Below are positions 5,415-6,063 of a stretch of DNA of 6,063 nucleotides, one piece after another (within the stretch, counting starts at the first letter, position 1; every line of letters begins with the position of its first letter). Origin of the DNA: CAZFZT01 sp964523675. GTDB lineage: Bacteria > Planctomycetota > Phycisphaerae > Phycisphaerales > SM1A02. The stretch covers positions 1 to 6,063 of the forward strand of contig CAZFZT010000126.1 in assembly GCA_964523675.1 (NCBI GenBank), read 5' to 3'. The notes under the pieces were generated by a model, which was not told the DNA's origin, did no database searches, and saw only the letters and a program-made list of their open reading frames with translations. The translations under genes and the position numbers were made by a program.

Positions 5415-5495
5415 TTACGGGAAGGGGGGAGTCAGTTGCTACTCGCCGATATGACTACTTCCATGCTCGGCTGAGCGAGAATGATCCGCCTTTGT

Positions 5496-6063
5496 TCAAT
5501 CTGCGTTCAGGCGATCCAAAGCAGCCGCAATCAACTTATCGCTAAAGACTCTCTGCTTGCGCGCAGCTGCCTGGGGGCCACCGGGCCAGTGGTGGAGTGC
5601 TTCGCGAACATCTTGGACTGTGGCGTCAACAGTCTGCCGAGCGAGTAGCCAATCCACTGTGGCAAGGACTTCCATTCCCAGCGGTGACTGGAAACCCTCG
5701 ATGATCGACTCGGTCGCTTCAATCACCTCAACGAACGGCGCGCCTTCCGAACTTCTCAGATACCGCTCGATCGCCTCCCGCTTCTCGTCATTGAATGCAA
5801 TCGTGTCCATCGGCGAAGCATCCGCCAGGCGTTTCTCACAGTGAAGGTAACTCCCATCAAGCGCATTGAGCAGATGCGTCAGTCGATGGGCATACGGCCC
5901 AAACCGATCTGCGGCAAACTGCAATTGCAGCGGATTCGTCAGTTTTCGCCGCTCGATCACCCGCTCCAGAAACCACGCAAGCTTCTGCACTTCGAGAATC
6001 GAGCAATCGAGCCCGAGGATGCTGTAACGCCGCACCATCTCGGCGATCATCGCTCTCGCGGGA
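5496..6063 (-). CDS. darG: DarG antitoxin, C-terminal domain (partial, start outside window)
   Basis: DarG reverses and blocks DNA ADP-ribosylation by the DarT toxin. Its N-terminal macrodomain removes ADP-ribose from thymidine in single-stranded DNA, and its C-terminal domain binds DarT. Only the last 188 residues lie in this window, and they correspond to the C-terminal domain: PARAMIAEMVRRYSILG, then LEVQKLAWFLERV, LQFAADRFGPYAHRLTHLLNAL, and IIEGFQSPLGMEVLATVDWLL. These match the conserved DarG pattern of LLEVHKLMYF, YGPYAENLRHVLN and VEGFESPFGLELLATVHW. The frame is open to the right edge through codons P-A-R-A before the ATG at 6050, which itself matches the usual linker between macrodomain and tail. 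The ATG at 6050 is therefore an internal Met and not the start. darT normally precedes darG in the same operon, so it should lie just beyond 6063. The stop is TGA at 5498-5496. Confidence 0.85.
   Translation of the reverse strand, partial: PARAMIAEMVRRYSILGLDCSILEVQKLAWFLERVIERRKLTNPLQLQFAADRFGPYAHRLTHLLNALDGSYLHCEKRLADASPMDTIAFNDEKREAIERYLRSSEGAPFVEVIEATESIIEGFQSPLGMEVLATVDWLLARQTVDATVQDVREALHHWPGGPQAAARKQRVFSDKLIAAALDRLNAD

Noticed and set aside
5465..5476. Small hairpin GCTC-GGCT-GAGC as a bidirectional terminator between the convergent genes
   Set aside because: The stem is only four base pairs and no T-tract follows on either strand.
6048..6050. ATG at 6050 as the start of a complete 184-aa gene
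   Set aside because: The frame is open to the window edge, and the upstream codons P-A-R-A continue the expected DarG linker, so the gene is partial.

Overview
This is a GC-rich bacterial window. It carries two housekeeping-type genes, an accessory stretch dominated by a REP/RAYT locus, and the edge of a toxin-antitoxin operon. No gene gives a firm taxonomic label. Weak Shine-Dalgarno signals, a RAYT transposase opening with a 'HLVWTTYGTWLPGD' motif, a stand-alone CoaB and a long-inverted heptamer array together suggest a planctomycete-like bacterium (perhaps Phycisphaerae). That is an inference from remembered sequence style, not a database result.

Left part (1-2853). Positions 1-305 hold no gene. 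They contain two tandem heptamer arrays, TTAGGTG-type at 26-130 and its complement CACCTAA-type at 224-300, facing each other across a 93-bp spacer and ending 5 bp from the stop codon of the next gene. The minus-strand gene 306-2051 is a complete GspE/PulE/PilB-type assembly ATPase (581 aa). It diverges from a plus-strand stand-alone phosphopantothenoylcysteine synthetase (CoaB, 2113-2853), and the two share a 61-bp intergenic region.

Middle part (2854-5152). A sigma70-like promoter whose -10 overlaps a perfect GGTATC-N6-GATACC palindrome precedes a 454-aa protein that I do not recognise. That protein has an N-terminal HTH-like segment, a central cysteine cluster resembling a zinc ribbon, and a C-terminal LuxR/GerE-like HTH. 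It is followed by a Y1 HUH transposase of the REP-associated (RAYT) family at 4473-5129. Five 26-bp REP copies surround and interrupt the RAYT gene: an inverted pair upstream, an inverted pair inserted in frame inside the coding sequence just before the HUH motif, and a single copy whose first three bases are the RAYT stop codon. The two pairs have the same outer length (111 bp, 37 codons).

Right part (5153-6063). A short ORF (84 aa) resembles the C-terminal tail of Eco57I-type DNA methyltransferases and may be a remnant. Convergent to it is the C-terminal domain of a DarG antitoxin, which runs off the right edge. The DarT DNA ADP-ribosyltransferase should lie just beyond position 6063. The right half therefore looks like mobile or defence-associated accessory DNA next to a core chromosomal region.
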